From Zhihengliuella sp. ISTPL4 (GTDB lineage Bacteria; Actinomycetota; Actinomycetes; Actinomycetales; Microbacteriaceae), in contig NZ_CP025422.1 in NCBI RefSeq assembly GCF_002848265.1, forward strand, positions 1,392,717 through 1,456,716: DNA of 64,000 bases. Direction: 5' to 3'. Shown in pieces: positions 28,945 to 38,005 of the stretch. The notes under the pieces are model-generated. The model worked only from the letters and a program-made list of their open reading frames with translations, ran no database searches and had not been told where the DNA came from. The position numbers were made by a program, and so were the translations under genes. How positions within the stretch are numbered: the stretch's first letter is position 1; each line of letters begins with the position of its first letter.

Positions 28945-31026
28945 TCAGCCGCCGGTCGGGCGCGGTCGGCCGTCAGCGCTCGATGAGGTCGGCAACGGGA
29001 CGCCGGTCGTCAGCGCCACGACCGCGTCGGCCGCCGCGGAGTCCTCGGGCTCACGGTCCGCACGCCGCGCGGTGAGACCCGCCTCGACGCCTTCCTCGAC
29101 ACCGCCTCGGACCGCCTCCTCCTCCGCGGCCTCCGCTTCGATCTCGGCGTTCAGCACGCGGGACGCGGCGACCTGCTGCGCTGCCAGTTCGGCGTAGAGG
29201 CCGCCCTGCGCGAGCAGCTCCGCGTGGGTGCCGGACTCCACGATGCGCCCGGCCTCCAGCACATGGATGACGTCCGCCCCCATGACCGTCGACAGGCGGT
29301 GCGCGATCGACAGGGTCGTGCGCCCCTTGGCTGCCTCGTCGAGGGCTTCCTGCACCACGCGCTCGGACACGGTGTCCAACGCGGAGGTCGCTTCGTCGAG
29401 CAGGAGCACCGGCGGGTCCTTCAGCAGCACGCGGGCGATCGCGATGCGCTGCTTCTCGCCGCCGGAGAGCCGGTACCCGCGCTCCCCCACGACGGTGTCG
29501 TAGCCCTTCTCGAAGCCCGCGATGATGTGGTGGATGTTGGCCGCGGTGCAGGCCGCGACCAGCTCCTCGTCCGTCGCATCGGGCTTCGCGTAGCGAAGAT
29601 TCTCCCGGATCGTCGCGTGGAACAGGTAGGTCTCCTGGGAGACGATGCCCACGTCGTCGATGATCGACTCTTGCGTGAGGGTGCGCACGTCGGCCCCCGC
29701 GAACAACACCGCGCCGCCCTTGGCCTCGTACAGCCGTGGGGCGAGATAGAGGATCGTGGTCTTGCCCGCGCCGGAGGGACCGACGAAGGCGACATGCTGC
29801 CCTGGTTCCGCCACGAAGGAGACGCCGTGCAGGGTCGGACGCGAGTCGGCGGCGGCATCCGGATAGCGGAACACGACGTCCTGGAACTCGATGCGCCCGC
29901 GCGGCCCCGGTGCCTGCGCCACGGTGATCGCGTCGGGAGAGTCGGTGATCTCCGGCACGAGGTCGAGGTACTCGAAGATGCGGGCGAACAGCGCCGACGA
30001 GGTCTGCAGGTCGAGCGAGACACGCATGAGCCCCATGAGGGGCATGAGCAGTCGCGCCTGGACCGTCGTGAAGGCCACGATGGTCCCCGCGGTGATCGCG
30101 CCCGTCCCGCCCGCGATGAAGTACCCGGACACGAGGTAGATGACGGCGGGCACGCTCGCCATGATGACCTGCACGACCGCGAAGAAGCCCTGACCGCTCA
30201 TGGCTCGGCGCACCTGCAGGCGCACCTGGTTGCGGTTCTCCTGCTGATAGCGCTCGGACTCCGTGCGCTGCCGGTTGAAGGCCTTCGACAGCAGCATGCC
30301 GGAGACGCTCAGGGTCTCCTGAGTGATGGAGGTCAGCTCGGAGAGCGACTCCTGGGTCTCCCCCGCGATGCGCGCGCGCACCTGGCCGACGCGGCGCTGC
30401 ACGAGCACGAGGAACGGCATGAGCACGACCGCGATGAGGGTGAGACGCCAGTCGATGAGGATCATCGCGACGAGGGAGGCGATCACCGTGACGGCGTTGC
30501 CGAGGATGCTGGTGACCGTGTTCGTCAGCACGCCGGAGACGCCGCCGACGTCGTTCTGCAGGCGGGACTGGATCACGCCGGTCTTCGTGCGGGTGAAGAA
30601 GCCGAGCTCCATGGCCTGCAGGTGCTCGAACAGCCGCACCCGGAGGTCGCCCGTGACGCTGTTGCCGACCGTGGCCGTGAGCCAGGTCTGCGCGACGCCG
30701 AGCACCGCCGAGAAGAGGAAGAGGCCGACCATCGCCCCGACGAGGATGCCGAGCAGCGAAAGGTGGGGGCCGCCCCCGTCGACGGGGAACAGCGCGTCGT
30801 CGAAGATGCGCTGCACGAGGAGCGGAGGGACGACCGCGATGCCCGCGCCGAGCACCACGAGGACACCGGTGAAGAGGATGCGCCACCGGTAGGCGCTGAA
30901 CAGAGCGACGACCCGGGTGCCGAGCCCGTCGATCTTCGGGGCCTCCGCGTTGAGCCGACGCTGGGCGTCCTCATCCACGCCGCGGAAACCGCCCCGCGGA
31001 CCACCGCCCATCCCGCCCATGCTCAT
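28945..31026 (-). CDS. ABC exporter, fused transmembrane and ATPase half-transporter
   Basis: This 693-residue MsbA/Sav1866-type exporter has six transmembrane helices (about residues 45-350). The ATPase domain has Walker A GPSGAGKTT, signature LSGGEKQRI and Walker B VLLLDEATSALD. An unusual Ala/Glu/Val-rich tail of about 75 residues follows the ATPase. The N terminus is Met/Gly-rich (MSMGGMGGGPRGGF). It would act as a homodimer and export lipid-like or drug-like compounds. It is convergent with the SDR gene and divergent from the broken MFS gene. Substrate unknown. Confidence 0.92.
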   Translation of the reverse strand: MSMGGMGGGPRGGFRGVDEDAQRRLNAEAPKIDGLGTRVVALFSAYRWRILFTGVLVVLGAGIAVVPPLLVQRIFDDALFPVDGGGPHLSLLGILVGAMVGLFLFSAVLGVAQTWLTATVGNSVTGDLRVRLFEHLQAMELGFFTRTKTGVIQSRLQNDVGGVSGVLTNTVTSILGNAVTVIASLVAMILIDWRLTLIAVVLMPFLVLVQRRVGQVRARIAGETQESLSELTSITQETLSVSGMLLSKAFNRQRTESERYQQENRNQVRLQVRRAMSGQGFFAVVQVIMASVPAVIYLVSGYFIAGGTGAITAGTIVAFTTVQARLLMPLMGLMRVSLDLQTSSALFARIFEYLDLVPEITDSPDAITVAQAPGPRGRIEFQDVVFRYPDAAADSRPTLHGVSFVAEPGQHVAFVGPSGAGKTTILYLAPRLYEAKGGAVLFAGADVRTLTQESIIDDVGIVSQETYLFHATIRENLRYAKPDATDEELVAACTAANIHHIIAGFEKGYDTVVGERGYRLSGGEKQRIAIARVLLKDPPVLLLDEATSALDTVSERVVQEALDEAAKGRTTLSIAHRLSTVMGADVIHVLEAGRIVESGTHAELLAQGGLYAELAAQQVAASRVLNAEIEAEAAEEEAVRGGVEEGVEAGLTARRADREPEDSAAADAVVALTTGVPLPTSSSADGRPRPTGG

Positions 31027-31185
31027 GGCGCCAGCGTACTCACCCCCCAGGACACCGGCTCCGCCGTCTCGGCGTTCAGCGATATCCCAGATTTCGGAAT
31101 GAAATGTCCCACCGACCCGTTACGCTGAATGACTCTCGCGAACTCTCGCACCTTCCTCTTCTCTCCGATGCCCTGGAGGCCGCCC

Positions 31186-31425
31186 ATGTCTGCCGTCGAT
31201 ACCGGCTCCCTCACGACGCCCCCCGCATCGTCCGGCGAGATCCCGCGCAAGGACATGCGGGTCATCTGGCTGCTGCTCGTCGCCGCCTTCGTCGCCATCC
31301 TCAACGAGACGACGATGGGCATCGCGATCCCGCACCTCAACACTGATCTGGGCATCCCGCCCGAGCTCGGGCAGTGGCTGACGAGTGCGTTCATGCTGAC
31401 GAACGCACCAGCGTTACTAGGCTGA
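31186..31425 (+). pseudogene. DHA2-type MFS transporter, 3' part lost at the island junction
   Basis: The gene starts with ATG at 31186 behind GGAGG (7-base spacing) and encodes a normal MFS N terminus, including LLLVAAFVAILNETTMGIAI and LGQWLTSAFMLT. Similarity to MFS proteins stops at residue 72 (about 31401). The next seven codons (NAPALLG) are unrelated, ending in TGA at 31425. The homologous island-borne gene downstream continues at the same point with MAVVIPLTGF, which marks the break. The missing 3' part is not in the window, as expected if a large element integrated here. The 79-residue product cannot be a functional transporter. Confidence 0.85.
31396..31410. other. Putative attL junction of the island
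   Basis: The chromosomal MFS reading frame and the island meet within this stretch (end of FMLT codons at 31401). The exact crossover dinucleotide used by the serine recombinase cannot be fixed without the other end or an empty site. No second copy of the surrounding bases was noticed in the window. Confidence 0.5.
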
Positions 31426-31558
31426 GTTTCGCGGCAGAACGCCGCGCCGCCTCGATCCTGTTCTCCTTTAGATGCGTCCGCCAACTCGTTAGCAGTCGGG
31501 TAGCGTCGATCTTCGGGACAGCTCCCTCACCGCAAGAACCACTCTCTTAGGATCCACC

Positions 31559-33037
31559 TTGACCCTCCAAGACTCCTCGCCTCAGACCGGGTCCGTCCCA
31601 ACTCACACCGTTTCGAAGCCCGGCCCAGTTATCGCGCTGCTCGTCGTCAGCGCGTTCGTCGTGATCCTCAACGAGACCACCATGGGTGTCGCGCTGACCG
31701 ACATCATGAAGGACCTCGGGATCACCGCCGGGGTGGGTCAGTGGCTCACCACAGGATTTCTCTTAACTATGGCCGTGGTCATTCCGCTGACCGGTTTCCT
31801 TCTCAGCAGATTCACCATTCGTCAGGTCTACTTCTCTGCGATGGGCCTGTTCGCACTTGGCACACTCATCGCAGCGCTGGCGCCCGGCTTCGAGTTCCTC
31901 CTCGCTGGTCGCGTCGTGCAGGCGCTCGGCACTGGCGTGATGATGCCGCTGCTCTTCACCACGGTCCTCACAATCGTCCCCGCGAGTCATCGCGGCCGCA
32001 TGATGGGTGTCATCACCATCGTCATCGCGGTCGCGCCGGCAGTCGGCCCGACCGTGTCAGGTCTGATCCTCCAGGCGCTGACCTGGCACGCGATCTTCTG
32101 GATCATGTTCCCCATCGCGCTGCTCGCCATCGGACTCGGACTGATCTGGGTTCGGAACGTCACGGAGACTAACCCTCACGCTCGATTCGACGTGCTGTCC
32201 GTGATTCTCTCGGCCCTCGGCTTCGGTGGTCTCATCTACGGACTTAGCAGCATCGGTGAAGCAGCATCGGGCCACGCCCCCGTGCCCGTGTGGATCCCGA
32301 TTGTCATCGGCGCGGTCGCACTCACTGTGTTCGTGCTTCGTCAACTTCAGCTCCAGAAAGTCGACGGCGCTCTGCTTGACCTTCGAGTGTTCCAGAGCAA
32401 GTCGTTCAGCCTCGCCGTCGGACTCGTCGTCATCGTAATGAGCGCGCTGTTCGGTTCGCTCATCCTGCTTCCCATCTATCTGCAGCAAGTGCTCGGGCTC
32501 GACACTCTCGGCGTTGGGCTCATGCTGCTGCCTGGCGGCGTTCTGATGGGTGCCATCGCTCCCGTCGTGGGCAACCTCTTCGACAAGTTCGGCCCGACGC
32601 CGTTGGTCATCCCGGGCATGGCTATCGCGGCCGGTGCACTGTGGGGTATGGCGACGTTCGACCAGGGCACGAGCATCGTCTGGATCATCGCAGTGCACTT
32701 GGCATTGAACCTCGGTCTCGGCTTCGTGTTCACGCCGCTCATGACCTCGGCTCTCGGATCGCTCCCGTCGCACTTGTACCCGCACGGCTCTGCCGTCGTA
32801 GGGACGGTTCAGCAGGTCGCTGGTGCCGCGGGGACTGCGCTCTTCGTCACGCTCATGTCGGTCACGCTCGCATCTTCGCTGAGCTCTGGCGCTGACCAGG
32901 TGACGGCGACCGCGAACGGTGTCCACACCGCGTTCTTCGTTGGTGCCATCGTCGCCTCGGCTGCAGTCTTGCTGGCGCTTTTCGTTCGTAAGCCCGCGGA
33001 GCCTGCGCATGGCGAGGGCATCCCTGCGGGTCACTGA
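31559..33037 (+). CDS. DHA2-family MFS transporter carried by the island
   Basis: This 492-residue drug:H+ antiporter-like protein has 14 predicted transmembrane segments. It has the motif-A-like SRFTIRQVYF loop and motif C region GTGVMMPLLFTTVLTIVPASHRGRMMGV, as in EmrB/LmrB/QacA-type exporters. It starts at a TTG with AGGA 6 bases upstream. The N-terminal region (ILNETTMG, GQWLT, FLLT) is clearly homologous to the broken chromosomal MFS gene 150 bases upstream. Codon choice is less GC-biased than the chromosomal copy, so it arrived with the island. It may give drug resistance or replace the interrupted function; both are inference. Confidence 0.9.
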   Translation: MTLQDSSPQTGSVPTHTVSKPGPVIALLVVSAFVVILNETTMGVALTDIMKDLGITAGVGQWLTTGFLLTMAVVIPLTGFLLSRFTIRQVYFSAMGLFALGTLIAALAPGFEFLLAGRVVQALGTGVMMPLLFTTVLTIVPASHRGRMMGVITIVIAVAPAVGPTVSGLILQALTWHAIFWIMFPIALLAIGLGLIWVRNVTETNPHARFDVLSVILSALGFGGLIYGLSSIGEAASGHAPVPVWIPIVIGAVALTVFVLRQLQLQKVDGALLDLRVFQSKSFSLAVGLVVIVMSALFGSLILLPIYLQQVLGLDTLGVGLMLLPGGVLMGAIAPVVGNLFDKFGPTPLVIPGMAIAAGALWGMATFDQGTSIVWIIAVHLALNLGLGFVFTPLMTSALGSLPSHLYPHGSAVVGTVQQVAGAAGTALFVTLMSVTLASSLSSGADQVTATANGVHTAFFVGAIVASAAVLLALFVRKPAEPAHGEGIPAGH

Positions 33038-33041
33038 GCCC

Positions 33042-34454
33042 ATGTCTTCCACCCGCGCGCTCGGCTACGTCCGACTCTCTCGCGACACGGAGGCATCGAC
33101 CTCGCCCGAGCGTCAGCGAAAGGACATCCGCCGGCAGATCGACGCGCGCGGGTGGGACTTCGTAGACATCATCGAGGACATAGACCAGTCCGCCACTCGA
33201 AAGAGACTGGACCGGCCAGGCATACATGAGATGCGTCGCCGCATCAGCGCTGGCGAAGCGGACGTTGTCGTGGTGTCCCGGCTGGATCGCATGGCAAGGT
33301 CCGTTGCCGACATCTCCCAGCTACTCGACGAGGGCCTCGTCATCGTCTCCGCTACGGAGAACTTCGATGCTTCCACTGCGACAGGTAAAGCCATGGTCCA
33401 GATGGCGCAGGTCTTCGCGGAGCTGGAAGCGACGGCCATTGGCGAGCGAGTTCGTTCCATGCGCCGGCACCTGCCAACTGTAGGGCGTTGGCCAGGAGGA
33501 CCACCGCCCTACGGTTTCACCACTGCACCTCACCCCGATACTGCGGGTCGAACGCTTGTGCACCACCCGGAGGAGTCGAAGGTCATCCGACGAGTCGTGG
33601 ACGAGGTGATGAGCGGAAAGGGCATCTCAGAGGTGACGCGCGGCCTCAACTCCGACGGCATCCCGTCGCGCCGCGGGTCTCATTGGTCGCCCCCGTCTCT
33701 CTCCCGCATCCTTCGTCGCGGATCTCTTCGGGGACATGCGACGCAGGGTGGGGACGCGGTGCGAGATGACCGCGGGCTACCGGTGGTCGTATGGCCGCCT
33801 CTCGTGAGTGACGAGGAGTGGCATGCACTGTCGCGCGCTCTGAGTGGGAACATCGCAGCGCCCCGCCTTCCCGAAGGAGGACGGGTGCCGCTACTGCAAC
33901 GACTGGCTATCTGCTCATCCTGTGGCATGCCGTTGACCCCCAGACATTTCGCTCACCCGACACAGCCTCCTGTCTACATGTGCCAGTCGCGGAACCGAGG
34001 CCGCACATGCGAAAGGCCCCAGACGGTGACCGCCAATCCGGCGGAAGCGGAAGCCGAACGGCAGTTCCTCGACGCGTGGGGTGACGTCGAAGTTATCGAA
34101 ACTGTCAGTGAGGAGGTCGTGCCAGAGGGGCTGGACAACGTGCTCGATGCAATCAGTCAGACCCATGCCGCGATGAACCGTCCTGGAGCGGACGTGATGG
34201 AGTTGGCCGCCAGGATGGTCACGCTGGGCGAAGAGAGGGATCGCCTTACCGCTTTGCCGTCGATTTCGGCCGTGCAGCGTCGCACTGGCGAGACTTACGG
34301 TGAGGCCTGGGCGCGATCTTCCGTCGCGGAACGTCGGAAGATCATGATGGGTGCTGGTGCGTTCGTGACCGTCTACCCCGCGGCTGCTAAGGGGCATTGG
34401 AACCCTGAGCGCATCGTCGTGTCCGACGAACTCGCTGGACAGCTGGACGACTGA
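33042..34454 (+). CDS. Large serine recombinase (site-specific integrase)
   Basis: This 470-residue large serine recombinase has an N-terminal resolvase catalytic domain (residues 1 to about 145), with the nucleophile S13 in GYVRLSRDTE and the SRLDRMARS motif. A recombinase domain follows (about 165-260, VVDEVMSGKGISEVTRGLN to RILRRGSLRG). A zinc-ribbon region with CSSCGMPL and CQSRNRGRTCE (about 295-330) and a C-terminal helical part complete it. It starts with ATG 4 bases after the MFS gene stop. Position 1.6 kb inside the island end fits a role as the integrase that inserted the element into the MFS gene. Confidence 0.93.
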   Translation: MSSTRALGYVRLSRDTEASTSPERQRKDIRRQIDARGWDFVDIIEDIDQSATRKRLDRPGIHEMRRRISAGEADVVVVSRLDRMARSVADISQLLDEGLVIVSATENFDASTATGKAMVQMAQVFAELEATAIGERVRSMRRHLPTVGRWPGGPPPYGFTTAPHPDTAGRTLVHHPEESKVIRRVVDEVMSGKGISEVTRGLNSDGIPSRRGSHWSPPSLSRILRRGSLRGHATQGGDAVRDDRGLPVVVWPPLVSDEEWHALSRALSGNIAAPRLPEGGRVPLLQRLAICSSCGMPLTPRHFAHPTQPPVYMCQSRNRGRTCERPQTVTANPAEAEAERQFLDAWGDVEVIETVSEEVVPEGLDNVLDAISQTHAAMNRPGADVMELAARMVTLGEERDRLTALPSISAVQRRTGETYGEAWARSSVAERRKIMMGAGAFVTVYPAAAKGHWNPERIVVSDELAGQLDD

Positions 34455-34513
34455 GCCGGATCTTTCGTCCAGCAGCACAATCATTCAGAGCCCGGGACAC
34501 ACGCGGCCTCGAC

Positions 34514-35518
34514 TCAAGACCCCCAGTTCATGCTTGGCTCAACGGGGACATAGTCGGTGCGTTCTTCATCGTTGACATCTTGATAGGTAACCTTGAAGAC
34601 CACCCCGAACGTTCTGCCAGCCTCTGTCGGGCGGCCGACGAAGCGCATGCCACCGATACCCTCCAGGTCACCCAGCTCCCGCTTCAAGACGAAGGTGAAG
34701 TAGATCGGGTCCGCGTCGATGACCAGGTTCTTCGCTTCAAATTCCTGAGCGCCGTTGGCGAGCATGAGGACATCTTTGCCAGGGCTCTGCCTCGGAAGAC
34801 CGATCTGCCACGTGGGTTGCACAACCGGCTGGAGCGCCCTACTCGGGAGCGTTGCTGTCGAGGGCAGGTCGTCGCGATCTCCTGTGGGTTGCGCGTCCCC
34901 GTTCTGGTCAGTCCAGGACACGGTGAACGTGACTCCCTCGCGCTCGCCACGCTTGGTGGGGCGGCCCTGTATCGGTCTGCCGGTCGGATTGCCGGCTCCG
35001 TCGCCCCCGAGACGCCCCTGAATACCACCCTGCATAGCACCGTCAGCGAACTCGAACAGGTCCGGATCGGCGCGCACTACTACGTCGCTAACCCAGTAGC
35101 CCGAGTTGTGAAGGTAAATCCAATCCTCGCCAGGTTCGTATGTAACGCGCCAGCGCGGGCGTGGTGATAGCTTCCGCTCGTCCTCAACCTCTCGGCTTCG
35201 CGCGGCATACCCTGCCTCTCGGAGGCGACTACGGCCCTTGCGGGTATTGATTCTCAGACCACCGACCCACGCCAGGGCCATGCGGACAGCTCCCCACACA
35301 ACGCGTCGGAGGCGCCCAAGCGCGAGGGAGAGCACGACGAAGAGAACAAGCGCCACGATGAACGCGACCAAGAAGATGAGGCCCCAGTCGACTCTCTCAG
35401 GCTTGGTGAGCGACAGGGCCACCACCGCGCCGACGACTGCCCCCATCACTGGACCAATCAGTCCCTGGATCACCAGGGCCCCAGCCGTCGACTGTCCCCA
35501 TCGCACCCCGTCGTTCAT
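34514..35518 (-). CDS. Two-TM membrane protein of unknown function, partner of the SIR2 gene
   Basis: This 334-residue protein has two closely spaced transmembrane helices (about residues 14-36 and 47-69), then a basic linker. The soluble C-terminal region of about 230 residues contains segments such as RWRVTYEPGEDWIYLHNSGYW and GDLEGIGGMRFVGRPTEAGR. These suggest beta-rich domains, but no family is recognised. It lies 66 bases downstream of the SIR2-domain gene in the same orientation, so the two probably form an operon. Function unknown; a membrane partner of a defence effector is one possibility. Confidence 0.6.
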   Translation of the reverse strand: MNDGVRWGQSTAGALVIQGLIGPVMGAVVGAVVALSLTKPERVDWGLIFLVAFIVALVLFVVLSLALGRLRRVVWGAVRMALAWVGGLRINTRKGRSRLREAGYAARSREVEDERKLSPRPRWRVTYEPGEDWIYLHNSGYWVSDVVVRADPDLFEFADGAMQGGIQGRLGGDGAGNPTGRPIQGRPTKRGEREGVTFTVSWTDQNGDAQPTGDRDDLPSTATLPSRALQPVVQPTWQIGLPRQSPGKDVLMLANGAQEFEAKNLVIDADPIYFTFVLKRELGDLEGIGGMRFVGRPTEAGRTFGVVFKVTYQDVNDEERTDYVPVEPSMNWGS

Positions 35519-35584
35519 TACCCCAGACTACTGACGGCGCAACAGCAAGCTCGATCCCGAGAAACCTTTGCGACGCGCGACGCA

Positions 35585-37018
35585 TTACTCGGCGGGTGCC
35601 AGTTGGAGCTCAACCGCTTCCCATCTACCGATCCGCACACCTTTGGCTCCGATGGCCACGAACATCCGGCCAGCGAGGTTCACGCGAAACGGCGACTTAC
35701 TGACGACCTTCTTCAGGGTCTTCGCTGTATGGAAGTCGTCAGCACCGGCGAAGGACGGCATTCGCGCTCCGACAGTGACATGGGGAGGGGTGGAGGCGTT
35801 ACCCACAGCGACAAGATCGATGTCCACGCCGTTGTTCCCCTCCTCGACAGAGCGCAGCATGAACGTGGCCGGCTCATCTCTCGTTCCGCGAAGACTGACG
35901 CTCGCGATGAGGGGTTCGTCTTCATAGTCGGCGAGGGCGTCGAAAACGCCCGGGTAGCGCTGCAACAAACGGTCCCGGATGTAAGCAGGAATGGCTCGAT
36001 CTCCGTTCCAGGTCTTGTTGACCTGGAACCCGAGCGTTGTCGCACGGCCCAGGGGCGAAGTTGCGGCCTGGGGCTCTCCTATGTCTCGATTGACGATGTC
36101 AACCGGAGTGCCCTTCGGCGTCATCCGGAGAAGTTCCGCAGTGATGCGGTCTCCCGCCGGCAATGAATACCCGAGGATCGTCAATCGGGATGCATTGGCG
36201 ACCGCGTCGTGAGCGGTCCGCCACAGCATGTGCGCGATGTTCACGTTGTAGTAGCTGTCTTTGCTGAGCACCGGAGGAATCAGGAATCGATCCAACGTCT
36301 TGATGCCGGACAATTCCGGAGTGGTGCTCGTTGCCCGACCGAAGGTCGGTAGGGCGCGATCCTGGACGACCGTGGATCCGTCGCCTGAAGACCAGTACCA
36401 GGAAAGTGATCCGTGGAGCTTGAGCAGCTGGAATGAGCTGTCGTCGGCAGCTATCGCATCTTGCCAGCCGCCCGATCCGCTCGACCTAGGCGCGGGGTAG
36501 ACGATCTGCTTCCCGTCCAACTCGTAAGAGACACCGTTGTCGTAGTGAGGCTTCACGACGCCTAGCGCACCGAACGCACTTTCTACGAGCGTGTCGTAGT
36601 TGAAGGTGATAACGACCGCTTGCTCCGCATGCCAGATAGCGACCAGCTGCAGAAGCCAGAGCGGTGGGGCGGAGCCCGTCACCGTCTCTAGAAATCCATC
36701 CAGAACGTCAGCGATTGCTGCCGTCAGTGCCTCAGCTTCCGCGCGTCGGCGAGTGTTCTCGTGGGCCTGAAGAAAGGGCAACGCGGTAGACAGCACCGTG
36801 AGGCGTTCCTCGAATGAGACCTGCTGCCCCATCGACCAGTTGAGGCCGAGGCGCTCACGGAGGGCATTCCCGAGGTCGTCGGTGAGGGGCATCAGGTCAC
36901 TGATTGCTCGCGAGAATCCCGCACCGAGAACGTACACCGGTCGCCGCGGGGTGCGAAGCTCCGTGGGGGCCAGCGCATCGAGACCGTCGGACTCGGATTC
37001 CGGTTCATGGGTGCTCAT
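35585..37018 (-). CDS. SIR2-like domain protein (probable NAD-cleaving defence effector)
   Basis: This 477-residue protein has an N-terminal SIR2-like domain of the type found in prokaryotic defence genes. The NAD-binding motif is VLGAGFSRAI (G32-A-G-F-S36), followed by VVITFNYDTLVES with the conserved Asn140 and LLKLHGSLSWYW with the likely catalytic His202. A further Rossmann-like strand is SRLTILGYSLPAGDRI near residue 305. The C-terminal 150 residues are unassigned. SIR2 domains in such contexts degrade NAD on infection. The ATG at 37018 gives the whole domain; the upstream extension to 37195 lies in non-coding DNA. No strong ribosome binding site is visible. Confidence 0.75.
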   Translation of the reverse strand: MSTHEPESESDGLDALAPTELRTPRRPVYVLGAGFSRAISDLMPLTDDLGNALRERLGLNWSMGQQVSFEERLTVLSTALPFLQAHENTRRRAEAEALTAAIADVLDGFLETVTGSAPPLWLLQLVAIWHAEQAVVITFNYDTLVESAFGALGVVKPHYDNGVSYELDGKQIVYPAPRSSGSGGWQDAIAADDSSFQLLKLHGSLSWYWSSGDGSTVVQDRALPTFGRATSTTPELSGIKTLDRFLIPPVLSKDSYYNVNIAHMLWRTAHDAVANASRLTILGYSLPAGDRITAELLRMTPKGTPVDIVNRDIGEPQAATSPLGRATTLGFQVNKTWNGDRAIPAYIRDRLLQRYPGVFDALADYEDEPLIASVSLRGTRDEPATFMLRSVEEGNNGVDIDLVAVGNASTPPHVTVGARMPSFAGADDFHTAKTLKKVVSKSPFRVNLAGRMFVAIGAKGVRIGRWEAVELQLAPAE

Positions 37019-37459
37019 GAAGTCCACGCTAGCGCCGGAGGTCGGTGACGGTCCCAGCACGGCCGCTTCCCTATGCTTTCGAGCGTGGATTGCACTTGAG
37101 GCCTCCAAGATAAGCCCCCGCCGCTCCCACGCGGCGGGGTTCGAGCCGGTTCCCCACCGGCCTGAAGGGGCCCGCGTTCCCTTCCCCGTGTTCATGCGCG
37201 GTCTCTTACGGCAGGCGTGACATCCGAGGTGACGAAGTGACGAAGTGACGGTTTCTTAGGTTTCAGCCATTCCTCTCTATAAGCGAGATCTCTCCCTAGA
37301 GAGGTAATGCCATGAAGCTCGGAAATCGTCACTTCGTCACTCCGTCACCCGAGTCAGAGAAAGATCCATCGAATCTGAGCAGTTCGGGCGCTACCCGGCG
37401 AAGTACCCACTACCGCAACGCAGACACTGTCTGCACTGCACTCAAGAGAGTAGGTACAC
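37019..37459. other. Non-coding region with hairpins and GTGACGAA repeats
   Basis: This 441-base gap separates the SIR2 gene from the plus-strand replication-relaxation module. It holds a GC hairpin (CCCCGCCGC/GCGGCGGGG, about 37117-37139), the inverted GTGACGAA repeats described separately, and CCTCTCT (37272-37278) paired with AGAGAGG (37298-37304) between them. A small frame from 37312 overlaps these repeats and is not considered a gene. Confidence 0.6.
37229..37348. repeat. Inverted arrays of GTGACGAA, possible origin or partition/operator site
   Basis: The left arm (37229-37250) reads GTGACGAA twice and then GTGACG. The right arm (37327-37348) is its reverse complement with 21 of 22 bases matching. 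The 76 bases between them are AT-richer and contain an inner inverted repeat (37272-37278 with 37298-37304). Direct repeats in each arm plus inversion resemble iterons, a repressor site array or a transfer origin. The position directly upstream of a replication-relaxation gene supports a role in element replication or mobility. Confidence 0.6.
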
Positions 37460-38005
37460 GTGACCGATCCCGAATCTCCCACCGACAGCGCACCCAACGC
37501 AGTCCTCCGTGGGTGTGACCACACCCGACGAACGGCGAAGCAGACGCTGCTGGCGCTCTACCCCGAAATGTTCCGAAACGAGCGCCAGACCCCTGCAGGC
37601 ACGCAGACTCGCACGGCGGCGGACACAGCCAACCCACCACTCCACGGGCGACCCGACGCCCCCGGTCTCTACGACCTGTACACGTCCCCCGACGAGGGCG
37701 CGTATTGGGCAGCTCGCCTGGCGCTGTCCACCGACGGTGCATGGAAGATCGACGAACCAGCCCTCACCCCGCCCTTCAAGACAGGCGCCAGCGGAGATAC
37801 CCACCCCGATGACGCACGCACCGGCTTCAGGGATCGTGTGCGAGATCTGGTGCGTGAATCGCGCGACAGTGACGACCTCCTCATCGCGCTCGACATCCTC
37901 TTGGGCGACGACTGCTACCTGCGGCCGGCGACTCCTCACCCGGTGCCACCCTGCTGCACGACACATGGGATCGTCGGACGCCGGTCTTCGAGCAAGCATG
38001 ACTGA
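37460..38005 (+). CDS. Hypothetical protein upstream of the replication-relaxation gene
   Basis: This 181-residue protein has no recognised domain. It starts with a GTG, is hydrophilic, and has an Asp/Arg-rich helical segment at about residues 125-150 (FRDRVRDLVRESRDSDDLLIALDIL). The C-terminal 30 residues contain a Cys-Cys pair. It overlaps the following replication-relaxation gene by 8 bases, which supports co-translation and that it is a real gene. A role in replication or transfer of the element is possible from context only. Confidence 0.55.
   Translation: MTDPESPTDSAPNAVLRGCDHTRRTAKQTLLALYPEMFRNERQTPAGTQTRTAADTANPPLHGRPDAPGLYDLYTSPDEGAYWAARLALSTDGAWKIDEPALTPPFKTGASGDTHPDDARTGFRDRVRDLVRESRDSDDLLIALDILLGDDCYLRPATPHPVPPCCTTHGIVGRRSSSKHD

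Noticed and set aside
29224..31128. Open reading frame of 634 codons antisense to the ABC exporter
   Set aside because: Exporter motifs on the minus strand are complete; the antisense product has no domain.
37117..37160. tRNA-like stretch containing GGTTCGAGCC
   Set aside because: The flanking bases do not form a T arm, acceptor stem or anticodon arm.
37312..37518. Possible 68-codon gene with ATG behind AGAGG
   Set aside because: It runs across the inverted repeat array and overlaps the next gene by 59 bases in another frame; composition is not protein-like. A short leader peptide is not excluded.
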